Assembly (NCBI GenBank): GCA_019873625.1
Contig: JAIOAW010000010.1
Location: 1-64,000 of the forward strand
DNA from: Chloroflexota bacterium
Lineage (GTDB): Bacteria > Chloroflexota > Anaerolineae > UBA1429
Direction of reading: 5' to 3'
Length of the DNA stretch: 64,000 nt
This document shows positions 18,737 through 26,036 of this stretch, piece after piece (position 1 is the first letter of the stretch; the number at the start of each line of letters is the position of its first letter). The position numbers were made by a program, and so were the translations under genes. The notes beneath the pieces were generated by a model that did not search any database, was not told the origin of the DNA, and saw nothing but the letters and a program-made list of their open reading frames with translations.

Positions 18737-18765
18737 AGCATACTGCGCGGAAGGGGGCCTGTCAA
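18737..18765 (-). promoter_or_regulatory. Promoter for the radical SAM-pgeF-yggS-proC-yggT group
   Basis: Minus strand: TTGACA (18760-18765), 17-bp spacer, TATGCT (18737-18742), about 30 bases before ATG 18707. Confidence 0.65.
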
Positions 18766-18773
18766 ACAAGGGG

Positions 18774-18803
18774 TTGGACGCAGATCCACGCATCGGTTAG
18801 AAT
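18774..18803 (+). promoter_or_regulatory. Promoter for the acetyltransferase gene
   Basis: TTGGAC (18774-18779), 18-bp spacer, TAGAAT (18798-18803). It lies back to back with the minus-strand promoter in the same 100-base gap. Confidence 0.6.
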
Positions 18804-18836
18804 AGCGCACGTTGCATTTTGACAAGGGGTAGGGGA

Positions 18837-19838
18837 ATGCGAACGCGCCGCCATTATGAAATCGTCTCTCATACGGATTTGGGCGATCTGGCTCACCAAA
18901 TCTATACCCTCACCGCGGCCTGTTTTGCGGCCTATCCGGGTGTCATCGAACCCTCCGAGGCGCACCGCGTGTGGTATCTTCACCGGCCGGGGATGGATGC
19001 CGCCCTCTCCAGCGCCGCCCTGTTTGGCGATCAGGTGGTATCGAGCGTGTTCGTGACGCGCGTGACGATGCGCCTGGGTGGGGACCTCGTGCCGGTGGGT
19101 ATGGTGGATACCGTGATGACCCACCCCGACCATCGGCAGCGCGGTTTGGCGAGCGCCGTGCTCTCGCGCGCCCTCCAAGGGATGAAGACGGAGGGCCTGG
19201 CGGCCGCGGCCCTTTCCACCCTCCTCGGTTCGATGCCGTACCGCTTTTACGAGCGCTTGGGGTTTCGCCTCGTCACGCCGATGGATTATTTTCAGCGGCG
19301 GCAACCTGCCGCACCCGCCTCAACCGCACCTGAGGCGCTCTCGCCCGCAAGGGATGCCGAGGCTATGGCCTTTTTGAACGGCCACTTTGCCGAATATGAG
19401 GGGTACATCCCCTATGATGAGGCCCTTTGGCGATGGCGCAAGCGCGAGCGCCCGGCCGAACTGCCGGCTAAACATTGCCTCTTTCGCGATGAGCGAGGGG
19501 CCATCGCTGCCTTCGTTTCCCTTTGCCAGGCGCCCATCCTCACCGCTGGCGGCCCTGAGCCGGTCACCATCCTGACGGACCTCGCCCTGCCGGAGGATCC
19601 CGAAGGCGCCCAGCTGGCGTTGGAAGGCCTGCTCGCCCAGGTGCCGGCTGGCCGGGCCGTAGGCGCCTTGTCTGCCCGGTGCAACGAGGCGGAAGGGCGT
19701 CTCCTCGCGGCGCAAGGGTTTCAGCGCCAACATATCGAAGCCGCGATGGTCTTGCCGTTTTGGCCCGCCTTGCGGGCCGCTCTCGAAAAACCGCCGCAGC
19801 GCTGGTATCCCGTGGTGGAATCGGTCATCGGCGTTTAG
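18837..19838 (+). CDS. GNAT family N-acetyltransferase, Eis-like
   Basis: 333-residue protein with an N-terminal GNAT fold. The acetyl-CoA pyrophosphate-binding loop is visible in GMVDTVMTHPDHRQRGLASAVL (Q/RxxGxG/A type), followed by MPYRFYERLGF, the conserved GNAT strand and helix. The second half is another alpha/beta region of GNAT type, giving an Eis-like tandem layout. Members acetylate amines on antibiotics or small molecules; the substrate here is unknown. ATG 18837 follows an AGGGGTAGGGGA purine run, preferred over an in-frame start 18 bases upstream. A promoter sits about 35 bases before it. Confidence 0.85.
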   Translation: MRTRRHYEIVSHTDLGDLAHQIYTLTAACFAAYPGVIEPSEAHRVWYLHRPGMDAALSSAALFGDQVVSSVFVTRVTMRLGGDLVPVGMVDTVMTHPDHRQRGLASAVLSRALQGMKTEGLAAAALSTLLGSMPYRFYERLGFRLVTPMDYFQRRQPAAPASTAPEALSPARDAEAMAFLNGHFAEYEGYIPYDEALWRWRKRERPAELPAKHCLFRDERGAIAAFVSLCQAPILTAGGPEPVTILTDLALPEDPEGAQLALEGLLAQVPAGRAVGALSARCNEAEGRLLAAQGFQRQHIEAAMVLPFWPALRAALEKPPQRWYPVVESVIGV

Positions 19839-19876
19839 CCGATGCAAGAACCTGTTCGGAAAGGGAGGGATTGACT

Positions 19877-20455
19877 ATGCAAATCGTTACGCACGTTTTT
19901 GAGACGCCCGGCGCGCACAATACGGATGAAACCTTGCAGGTGGCGTTTGATCGGGCGAAGGCCTTGGGCATTCGCCAGGTGGTGGTGGCCTCTTCTCACG
20001 GGGGCACGGCGCTCAAGGCCCAAGCGCTTATGGGGCCGGCGGGGGTTCGCGTCATCGCGGTGAGCATCGGCCACGGCTGGGAGAGCCTGGGCTGGTGTAT
20101 GACGCCCGAGGAGCGCGCCCGCTGTGAGGCGGCAGGGGTGCGCGTGGTTACGGGCATCCACGCCCTGGGCGATGGGGTCGGCTCGGCCTTTTCAGAAAAG
20201 TACGGCGGCCGCGCGCCGGAGGAGATCGTCCGCGAGACGCTGTACCGCTTCTCGCAAGGGATGAAGGTGGCCGTGGAATGCGTTCTGATGGCCGCCGAGG
20301 CGGGCCTCCTAAAGATGGATGAGGAGGTCATCGCCATCGCCGGTTCGGGCGGTGGGGCCGATACGGCCATCGTTTGCAAACCGGCCTATCCCCGCACCTT
20401 CCACGAATTGGAAATCCGCGAGATCCTTGCCAAACCCCGCGTGTTGAGCGAGTAG
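19877..20455 (+). CDS. Stand-alone pyruvate kinase C-terminal-like domain protein
   Basis: 192-residue protein resembling only the C-terminal alpha/beta domain of pyruvate kinase (PK_C), with no catalytic barrel. It opens TPGAHNTDETLQVAFDRAKALGIRQVVVASSHGGTA, where the SSHGGTA loop matches the fructose-bisphosphate/phosphate-binding loop (SxxG/TxT) of that domain. Free-standing PK_C proteins occur in archaea and Chloroflexi; their function is not established and a ligand-sensing role is inference. ATG 19877 follows GGGAGGGA at 19863-19870. The gene may be co-transcribed with the acetyltransferase gene 38 bases upstream. Confidence 0.82.
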   Translation: MQIVTHVFETPGAHNTDETLQVAFDRAKALGIRQVVVASSHGGTALKAQALMGPAGVRVIAVSIGHGWESLGWCMTPEERARCEAAGVRVVTGIHALGDGVGSAFSEKYGGRAPEEIVRETLYRFSQGMKVAVECVLMAAEAGLLKMDEEVIAIAGSGGGADTAIVCKPAYPRTFHELEIREILAKPRVLSE

Positions 20456-20465
20456 GCGCAAAAAA

Positions 20466-20491
20466 GGGGGCGACGGTACACCGTCGCCCCC
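20466..20491. terminator. Strong bidirectional intrinsic terminator
   Basis: 11-bp perfect stem GGGGGCGACGG / CCGTCGCCCCC with a TACA loop, preceded by an A-run (20461-20465 and upstream bases) and followed by TTT. It serves the convergent PK_C-domain and RraA-like genes. Confidence 0.9.
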
Positions 20492-20502
20492 TTTGGGGCT
20501 TT

Positions 20503-21249
20503 TTAGGTGCGCTCTTGGCTTTGGGCCTTGCGCCAGACCTCATATTCGGCGCGGGCCTCTTCGTTCAAGGGATAGTATTTGCGCAAATCTCCCCCTTGAG
20601 AAAGGCGCAGGCGCGTGAATTCCTCCCATTCCGAATGGGCAAGCGCCCGCTCGACGAGTTGGGAGGCTAGGGCGATGGGCACGACCACGGCGCCGTCGTC
20701 GTCGGCAATGATGATATCGCCCGGCATCACGAGGACGTTGCCGCAAGCGATGGGTACGTTCACGGCATGGGGAAAGATGTTCGTCTGCGTGTGAAAGTTT
20801 GGCGTAACCCCTCGCAGCCATAGGCCCAGGCCGAGTTCTTTGACCTGCGGAAAATCTCGGATGCAACCGTCTATCACCACGCCGATGCCACCGCGCCCCT
20901 TAAAGTAGGTGAGCATCATCCCCCCAAAGACGCCGCTCATCATATCGCCGCGCGCGTCCACCACCACCACATCGCCCGGCTGGGTGTGATAGAGCACATG
21001 GCGGTGCAGTTGACGTTCGGGGTCTTGGTATTCGCCGATATTGTGAAGGTCTTCGCGCTTGGGCATAAATTGCAGCGTCAGCGCCGGGCCGACGATCTTT
21101 TTGCCCGGGCTGAACGTCACCGGGCCGACGATGTGCGGGTTGCGGATGCCCAAACGGTGCAGTTCGCCGGCGGCGGTGGCGGCGCTGATATTGTAAAGCG
21201 CCTCGATCATCTCTTTGGGCGGGCGTTGGATATCGGGTGTTTCGATCAT
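20503..21249 (-). CDS. RraA family protein (HMG aldolase / demethylmenaquinone methyltransferase-like)
   Basis: 248-residue member of the RraA-like fold, which includes the RNase E regulator RraA and class II 4-hydroxy-4-methyl-2-oxoglutarate aldolases. Visible: SAATAAGELHRLGIRNPHI, PGDVVVVDARGDMMSGVFGG, GIGVVIDGCIRDFPQV (aldolase metal/substrate loop GG..R..D), and VMPGDIIIADDDGAVVVP. The GDxxxAxxxG..R-D residues expected for a metal-dependent lyase are present, so an aldolase or decarboxylase role is more likely than RNase regulation, since the longer C-terminus and neighbours are metabolic. The start codon at 21249 follows a purine-rich AAGGGGGAACG. Confidence 0.87.
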   Translation of the reverse strand: MIETPDIQRPPKEMIEALYNISAATAAGELHRLGIRNPHIVGPVTFSPGKKIVGPALTLQFMPKREDLHNIGEYQDPERQLHRHVLYHTQPGDVVVVDARGDMMSGVFGGMMLTYFKGRGGIGVVIDGCIRDFPQVKELGLGLWLRGVTPNFHTQTNIFPHAVNVPIACGNVLVMPGDIIIADDDGAVVVPIALASQLVERALAHSEWEEFTRLRLSQGGDLRKYYPLNEEARAEYEVWRKAQSQERT

Positions 21250-21294
21250 CGTTCCCCCTTGCAGTAGTCTTTCAATGGGCAGTCTGACGGCGAA

Positions 21295-21323
21295 AAGATA
21301 ATCCTATGTACGGGCAGCGTCAA
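21295..21323 (-). promoter_or_regulatory. Promoter for the RraA-like gene
   Basis: Minus strand: TTGACG (21318-21323), 17-bp spacer, TATCTT (21295-21300), about 45 bases before the start codon. Confidence 0.6.
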
Positions 21324-21356
21324 ACGGATTTTTGAGAACAAGTCCTGAAAAATCTA

Positions 21357-21384
21357 TTGACTTTTCCCCTTTGTGTGCTATAAA
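21357..21384 (+). promoter_or_regulatory. Promoter of the structured RNA at 21391-21491
   Basis: TTGACT (21357-21362), 16-bp spacer, TATAAA (21379-21384). The predicted start near 21391 falls right at the beginning of the closing stem of the RNA candidate. Confidence 0.7.
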
Positions 21385-21390
21385 TAAAAA

Positions 21391-21491
21391 TAGAAGATGC
21401 CATCAAACCCGAAAACCGTGATGAGGTCACGGAAACCCCATAGGGGTAGCCTGTGGAGGCGTAGGGTTTGAGGCATTTTCATTTTTACAGA
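21391..21491 (+). ncRNA. Candidate small structured RNA with cloverleaf-like fold
   Basis: Compact RNA candidate with its own promoter and a U-rich end. The closing helix pairs ATGCC (21397-21401) and AAACCC (21405-21410) with GGGTTT (21465-21470) and GGCAT (21473-21477), with a small internal loop between. Inside it are three hairpins: CCGTGA-TGAGG-TCACGG (21416-21432), CCCC-ATA-GGGG (21436-21446) and GCCT-GTGG-AGGC (21449-21460). TTTTCATTTTT follows. It is far AT-richer in its flanks than the surrounding genes. It could be an sRNA, an unknown riboswitch for the downstream dehydrogenase, or a small mobile palindrome. I do not recognise an Rfam family. Confidence 0.6.
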
Positions 21492-21692
21492 TAGTTACGA
21501 AAGCGGCTTTCATCACAATAGATGTGTAGAAAGCGTCCCTTTTGCTCTTCTTTGTCGTTCATCCTTGCCTGGAGAGATATTCCTGATTGACTTTTGCCAA
21601 ATCTAACCCCTCACTTGAGCCGCGTCAAGCGGGAATGCCGCCCTTGCTTTTGGCCCACGAGGTATGGTATCCTGCGGGCAGGAGGCGAGCCG
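21492..21692 (+). other. Non-coding stretch before the dehydrogenase
   Basis: No gene or clear promoter seen. The stretch is AT-richer than its surroundings up to about 21600 and then resumes the usual composition. GGAGGCGAG (21681-21689) is the ribosome binding site of the next gene. Confidence 0.5.
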
Positions 21693-22736
21693 ATGAAAGC
21701 CCTGATGAAGACAGCCCCCGGCCGGGGGCATGTGGCCCTGTGCGACGTGCCCGAACGCGCACCGCAGGCGGATGAGGTGCGTATCGCGGTGAAATACTGC
21801 GGCATTTGCGGCACCGATCTGCACATCGAGGCCGATGAGTTCCCGAATGACCCGCCGGTGATTATGGGCCACGAGTACTGCGGCACCATCGTAGAGGTGG
21901 GGAGTGCGCTCGCCGGCGCTTGGCAGGTGGGTGAGCGCGTGGTGGGCGAACTCCACACGGGCGCTTGCGGCACGTGCTTCTTGTGCCGGGCGGGCAAACC
22001 GCACATCTGCCCCCATAAACGCGCCCTCGGCTCGCGCACCGATGGCGCCTTTGCCGAGTTTCTCACCGTGCCGGGTTGGCTGGTGCACCGCATCCCCGAT
22101 GGGGTGCCTTGGGAAGTGGCTGCCCTTTCGGAACCGTTTGCCATTGCCGCGCACTGCTTGGTCGAACGGGGGGCGCTCGGCGGAGTGCGGCGGGTGCTCA
22201 TCTCGGGGTCCGCGACGATGGGGTTGATGAGCGTCATTTGGGCGAGGCGCTTGGGCATAGAGGAAATCCTTGTCTCGGGGACGGACCTCGATGCAGCGGA
22301 GCGCTTTGCGCTCGCGCGGGAACTGGGGGCCACTTGTACGGTGAACGTCCAGCGCGAGGACCTTCGCCAAGTGGTGATGGAGCGGACGGAGGGCCAGGGG
22401 GTGGATGCCTGGGTCGAGTGCTCCGGGTCGCCCGCGGCCATCTCGCAAGGGGTGCCCCTCGTCAAACGGACGGGCCAAGTCGTGCTCATCGGCCTTGTGG
22501 GGGAGGAGACAATTCCCGTGCCGTGGAACACGCTCCTTTACCACGAACTGGGCCTTGTGGGGTGTTTCAGTTCGCCGCCTTCCAGTTGGGCCTTGGCGCT
22601 CTCTGCCGAGGCGGAGGAGGGACATAAACTCCGCCGCCTGGTGACGAGCATCTTGCCTTTGGAGCGTTGGGCGGAGGGTTTTGCGATGATGCGCCAAGGG
22701 CAAGGCGTGAAAATCCTTTTGGATATGCAATCTTAG
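21693..22736 (+). CDS. Zinc-dependent medium-chain alcohol/polyol dehydrogenase
   Basis: 347-residue MDR-family enzyme of the threonine/sorbitol dehydrogenase type, NAD(P)-linked oxidation of a secondary alcohol. Catalytic zinc residues are in KYCGICGTDLHI and MGHEYCG. The structural zinc lobe has four cysteines in GACGTCFLCRAGKPHIC. The Rossmann nucleotide loop reads SGSATMGLM, a loose GxGxxG. The ATG at 21693 has GGAGG a few bases upstream; the frame extends further upstream but without a better site. Substrate unknown; nearby VOC, aldo/keto reductase and 2-hydroxyacid dehydrogenase genes suggest sugar-acid or sugar-alcohol use. Confidence 0.9.
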   Translation: MKALMKTAPGRGHVALCDVPERAPQADEVRIAVKYCGICGTDLHIEADEFPNDPPVIMGHEYCGTIVEVGSALAGAWQVGERVVGELHTGACGTCFLCRAGKPHICPHKRALGSRTDGAFAEFLTVPGWLVHRIPDGVPWEVAALSEPFAIAAHCLVERGALGGVRRVLISGSATMGLMSVIWARRLGIEEILVSGTDLDAAERFALARELGATCTVNVQREDLRQVVMERTEGQGVDAWVECSGSPAAISQGVPLVKRTGQVVLIGLVGEETIPVPWNTLLYHELGLVGCFSSPPSSWALALSAEAEEGHKLRRLVTSILPLERWAEGFAMMRQGQGVKILLDMQS

Positions 22737-22756
22737 CGCGCGCGCGGAGGGTGGCC

Positions 22757-23185
22757 GTGTTCACGCGGATGGATCACGTGGCGATGAGTGTGCAGGATAT
22801 GGAGCGGTGCATCGCCTTTTACTGTGAGGTGATTGGCTTTGAGAAGGTGTTCGACCGCACCTTTACTGAGGGCCTTGCACGGCTCATCGGCGTGCCCGGT
22901 GCGGAGGCGCGCGTCGTCCATCTGCAATTGGGCGAAAATGTCCTCGAACTCTTTTCCTATCGCTTTCCGCAGGGGCGGCCGCCGCGCGCCGATGTGCGCC
23001 AAAGCGATTACGGGTTGACGCACATCGGCTTTCGCGTCCAGGATTTTTGGGGCACCTATCGCACCCTTCAACATCGGGGCGTGCGCTTCTTGGGGGAACC
23101 GGTGGAGATCCGCCCCAAGGTATGGGTGGCTTACTTTTACGGGGCCGAACACGAAGTGTGTGAAATGCGCGAGATCCTCGCGTAA
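22757..23185 (+). CDS. VOC superfamily (glyoxalase/dioxygenase-like) protein
   Basis: 142-residue single vicinal-oxygen-chelate domain built of two beta-alpha-beta-beta-beta units: MDHVAMSVQDMERCIAFYCE in the first, LTHIGFRVQDFWGTYRTLQ in the second. Candidate metal ligands are the His of MDHVAM, a Glu of VLELFSY, the His of THIGF and the Glu of CEMREI. Members include glyoxalase I, methylmalonyl-CoA epimerase and extradiol dioxygenases, so the reaction cannot be named. GTG 22757 is chosen for its 6-base spacing from GGAGG (22746-22750); ATG 22769 is an alternative. It follows the dehydrogenase by 20 bases and is likely co-transcribed. Confidence 0.8.
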   Translation: MFTRMDHVAMSVQDMERCIAFYCEVIGFEKVFDRTFTEGLARLIGVPGAEARVVHLQLGENVLELFSYRFPQGRPPRADVRQSDYGLTHIGFRVQDFWGTYRTLQHRGVRFLGEPVEIRPKVWVAYFYGAEHEVCEMREILA

Positions 23186-23211
23186 CATTCAAAAATAAGG
23201 AGAATAGCGAG

Positions 23212-24204
23212 ATGTCTTATCAGCCCGCAGAAACGCGTTATGATACGATGCAGTACCGGCGCTGCGGAAGGAGCGGCTTGCTCCTGAGCGCCATTTCGCT
23301 GGGGTTGTGGCACAATTTCGGTGGGGTGGACGTGTTTGAAAACGCCCGCGCCGTGGTACGGCGCGCCTTTGACCTGGGCGTTACCCATTTCGACCTGGCC
23401 AATAACTATGGCCCGCCGCCCGGCTCGGCAGAGGAGACCTTTGGCCAGATTTTGCGCAAAGATTTGGCCCCTTACCGCGATGAGATCGTGATTTCTTCCA
23501 AAGCGGGGTACCGTATGTGGCCGGGGCCATACGGCGAGTGGGGGTCGCGCAAGTACATCGTGGCCAGTTGCGATCAGAGCCTCAAGCGCCTGGGCGTAGA
23601 TTATGTGGATATCTTTTACAGCCACCGGCCGGACCCCAACACCCCTCTGGAAGAGACGATGGGCGCGTTGGATTACCTTGTGCGCTCGGGCCGGGCGCTC
23701 TATGTGGGGATCTCATCCTATAACCCGGAGGAGACGCGCCGCGCCGCGCAGATTTTGCGTGGCTTGGGCACGCCCTGCCTCATCCACCAGCCCTCGTACA
23801 ATATGTTCAACCGCTGGATTGAGGATGGCCTGCTGGACGTCTTGGCGGAAGAGGGGATGGGGTGCATCGTCTTTTCGCCGCTCGCCCAGGGCCTCCTGAC
23901 GGATCGCTACCTAGAGGGCATCCCTGAGGATTCGCGCGCCGCCAAGCCGCACGGGTTCTTGCGCCCTTCGCACATCACGCCGGAGCGCCTGGCCAAGGTG
24001 CGCGCCCTGCGCGAACTCGCCCAAGCCCGTGGGCAAAGCCTGGCGCAGATGGCCCTGGCCTGGGTTTTGCGGCACCCCGGTATGACCTCCGCGCTCGTGG
24101 GCGCAAGCCGCGTCTCGCAGATTGAGGAAAACGTCGGCGCCCTGGCCAACCTCTCCTTTAGCGAGGACGAACTCCAGGCGATTGACCGCATCCTAGCGGG
24201 CTAA
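23212..24204 (+). CDS. Aldo/keto reductase, L-glyceraldehyde 3-phosphate reductase type (YghZ)
   Basis: 330-residue NADPH-dependent aldo/keto reductase barrel, very close in wording to E. coli YghZ (Gpr): MQYRRCGRSGLLLSAISLGLW, FDLANNYGPPPGSAEETFG, SSKAGYRMWPGPYG, DYVDIFYSHR and VGISSYNPE. The catalytic Tyr is in NNYG, Lys in SSKAG, His in YSHR, Asp in HFDLA. YghZ reduces methylglyoxal and L-glyceraldehyde 3-phosphate. AAGGAG lies before ATG 23212. It probably belongs to one transcription unit with the dehydrogenase and VOC genes. Its stop overlaps that of the convergent TPR gene by 4 bases. Confidence 0.92.
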   Translation: MSYQPAETRYDTMQYRRCGRSGLLLSAISLGLWHNFGGVDVFENARAVVRRAFDLGVTHFDLANNYGPPPGSAEETFGQILRKDLAPYRDEIVISSKAGYRMWPGPYGEWGSRKYIVASCDQSLKRLGVDYVDIFYSHRPDPNTPLEETMGALDYLVRSGRALYVGISSYNPEETRRAAQILRGLGTPCLIHQPSYNMFNRWIEDGLLDVLAEEGMGCIVFSPLAQGLLTDRYLEGIPEDSRAAKPHGFLRPSHITPERLAKVRALRELAQARGQSLAQMALAWVLRHPGMTSALVGASRVSQIEENVGALANLSFSEDELQAIDRILAG

Positions 24205-24842
24205 TCGTCTTCCTCGTCCTCTTCTTCGCCCTCCTCCTGAGGGCGCGCCTTTTCTTGCCGCGCCCTCGGAGGGGGTTCGGCCTTTTCATCGCGTTGGCGC
24301 AGAGAGGGGTCGAGTTGAAAGGCGCGGCGCCTATCTTCGCGCGCGCCTAGGCGATCTCCCAAGGCGGCGCGCGTTTCGGCGCGGTTCAAGTAGGCGAGGG
24401 CGTAATCCTCATCCAGGGCGAGGGCCTTGTCAAAGGCAGCCAGGGCCTGTCGGAACTCGCCGCGCCGGGCATAGAGCAAGCCCAGGTTGTGGTAGGCCAG
24501 CGTGTGGGCCGGCTCCAGTTTGAGGCATTGGAGATAGTCTTCCAAAGCCTCATCGAGCTGGCCGAGGTCAAAACGCACGTTGGCCCGGTTGTAATAGGCG
24601 TCGGCCCAATCCGGCGCGAGGGCGATGGCCTTGTCGTAATCGGCCAGGGCCTCTTGGGGGCGGTCTTGTTCTTCCAGCGCCAGGCCGCGCCATAGGTAGG
24701 CCTCGGCGCATTGCGGGTCGCGGGCGATGACCTGGGTAAAGGCCTCGATGGCCTTATCGAGGGCCTCCTCTTCATAGTGCGTTATGCCGCGCTCGAGGAG
24801 GTCGGCAGCCAGGCAAGGTCTCTGGGGCATCTCTTGGGCCAT
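24201..24842 (-). CDS. Tetratricopeptide repeat protein
   Basis: 213-residue protein made of about five TPR units (for example LERGITHYEEEALDKAIEAF, YLWRGLALEEQDRPQEALAD, YYNRANVRFDLGQLDEALED, YHNLGLLYARRGEFRQALAA and YLNRAETRAALGDRLGARED), ending in a charged tail GEEEDEEDD. TPR arrays are protein-binding scaffolds; no partner can be named. No signal peptide is visible, so it is probably cytoplasmic. ATG 24842 lies 14 bases after the stop of the 2-hydroxyacid dehydrogenase gene, suggesting co-transcription. The open frame extends back into that gene but not as TPR sequence. Confidence 0.85.
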   Translation of the reverse strand: MAQEMPQRPCLAADLLERGITHYEEEALDKAIEAFTQVIARDPQCAEAYLWRGLALEEQDRPQEALADYDKAIALAPDWADAYYNRANVRFDLGQLDEALEDYLQCLKLEPAHTLAYHNLGLLYARRGEFRQALAAFDKALALDEDYALAYLNRAETRAALGDRLGAREDRRRAFQLDPSLRQRDEKAEPPPRARQEKARPQEEGEEEDEEDD

Positions 24843-24856
24843 TCCGCGCTCTCCCC

Positions 24857-25855
24857 CTAGCGGCGCCGCCGCGCCATCACGGCGGGGTTGGCCACGAACT
24901 CTGGAAGCTCCCCACGGGCCAGGGCCAGCGCCGTTTCGCCCACTCGGCGGTAAAGCGCTGCAAAAGTCGCATCCGCGTAGGAGGCCGAATGGGGCGTGAG
25001 GATGACGTTTTCCATACGGCAGAACGGGTGATCGGGCGCGATGGGTTCCTTTTCGAACACATCCAGCCCGGCGCCGGCGATTTTGCCCTCTTGCAGGGCC
25101 GCGATGAGATCGGCCTCGTTCACCACGGCGCCTCGGCTCGTGTTGATGAAATAGGCCGTGGGCTTCATCTGCGAGAAAAAGCGCGCATCGAGCATTCCCC
25201 GCGTGTGGGCATTGAGCGGCAAATGGCAAGAGACGTAATCGGAACGGGCCGCGAGTTCTTCAAGGGATACCGGCTCCACGCCGTACTCCGCAAAGACCTC
25301 TTGGGCCACGTAGGGGTCATAGGCGATAACGTGCATCTCGAGCGCCTGGGCGCGCCGCGCCAGCGCGCGGGCGATGTTCCCAAAGGCGATAAGGCCCAAC
25401 GTCTCCCCATGGATCGGCCCCATCGGCGAATTGATGGCCCGCGCGGCGGCCCAGCCTTCCGTGCGGATGAGCCGATCGTGCCGAGTGATCTTTTTGGCGC
25501 AGGCCAGGAGCAGCGCCAGGGCGTGGTTGGCCACCTCGCGCACGCAAAAATCGGGAAAGTTGACCACCATCACGCCGAATTCCGTGGCCGCGTCCAAATC
25601 TATCGTATCTACGCCGATGCCATAGCGGATGACGGCCTTGAGCCGGGGCGCCCCAGCAAAGACCTCGCGCGTGTATGGTTCGCTATAACACAGGGCGATA
25701 TCCGCATCGCGCACGGCTTCCAGCACCTCCTGCGGCGTGGTGCAGCGCCCGCGCATAAAGAAGGCGATATCCGGCGCGTTGAGCGCGGCGCGCTCAGCCA
25801 CGAGGGGCGCATCGGGCCGCGCCCCGGTATGGACGATGATGATCTTCTCTGGCAT
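24857..25855 (-). CDS. D-isomer-specific 2-hydroxyacid dehydrogenase
   Basis: 332-residue NAD-linked dehydrogenase of the D-glycerate/phosphoglycerate group. Catalytic residues are seen as Arg in INTSRGAVVNE, Glu in GLDVFEKEP and His in VILTPHSASYADATF. The nucleotide loop reads GLIAFGNIARAL, where the usual GxGxxG has alanine at the first and third glycine positions, a variant that may shift cofactor preference. ATG 25855 is preceded by GGGGAGATT; an in-frame start 12 codons upstream has no site. Substrate unknown, perhaps glyoxylate/hydroxypyruvate. Divergent from the restriction-modification pair. Confidence 0.9.
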   Translation of the reverse strand: MPEKIIIVHTGARPDAPLVAERAALNAPDIAFFMRGRCTTPQEVLEAVRDADIALCYSEPYTREVFAGAPRLKAVIRYGIGVDTIDLDAATEFGVMVVNFPDFCVREVANHALALLLACAKKITRHDRLIRTEGWAAARAINSPMGPIHGETLGLIAFGNIARALARRAQALEMHVIAYDPYVAQEVFAEYGVEPVSLEELAARSDYVSCHLPLNAHTRGMLDARFFSQMKPTAYFINTSRGAVVNEADLIAALQEGKIAGAGLDVFEKEPIAPDHPFCRMENVILTPHSASYADATFAALYRRVGETALALARGELPEFVANPAVMARRRR

Positions 25856-25921
25856 AATCTCCCCTTTTTGCACAAAGCGGCCCAAAGCCAAGGCCGCCTT
25901 TGCCGCGAGTTTTCGCGCGTT

Positions 25922-25949
25922 ATCATAATCCAGAGAGGGGGGATGTCAA
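25922..25949 (-). promoter_or_regulatory. Promoter for the 2-hydroxyacid dehydrogenase-TPR unit
   Basis: Minus strand: TTGACA (25944-25949), 16-bp spacer, TATGAT (25922-25927). Confidence 0.7.
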
Positions 25950-25973
25950 TTTACGCTGAACGAACACGAAAAC

Positions 25974-26002
25974 TTGAGCGGCCTTTCGTCCTATGGTATA
26001 GT
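25974..26002 (+). promoter_or_regulatory. Promoter for the restriction-modification pair
   Basis: TTGAGC (25974-25979), 17-bp spacer, TATAGT (25997-26002), 35 bases before the methyltransferase start. Confidence 0.65.
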
Positions 26003-26036
26003 CTTTGCGGTGCTTCGAAACTTGGAGGCGAGAGCA

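Noticed and set aside
21410-21450. Hammerhead ribozyme in the structured RNA: TGATGAG, GAAAC and a 5-bp stem ending in GTA look like core parts
   Set aside because: The essential C before TGATGA is G, stem II would start with a G-G mismatch, and the same bases form a perfect 6-bp hairpin instead.
21416-21460. Second fluoride aptamer (GATGAGG in a loop, then AAAC and a small stem)
   Set aside because: The invariant TGATG after the second stem is missing and the pseudoknot would be only 3-4 pairs; the closing outer helix is also foreign to that class.
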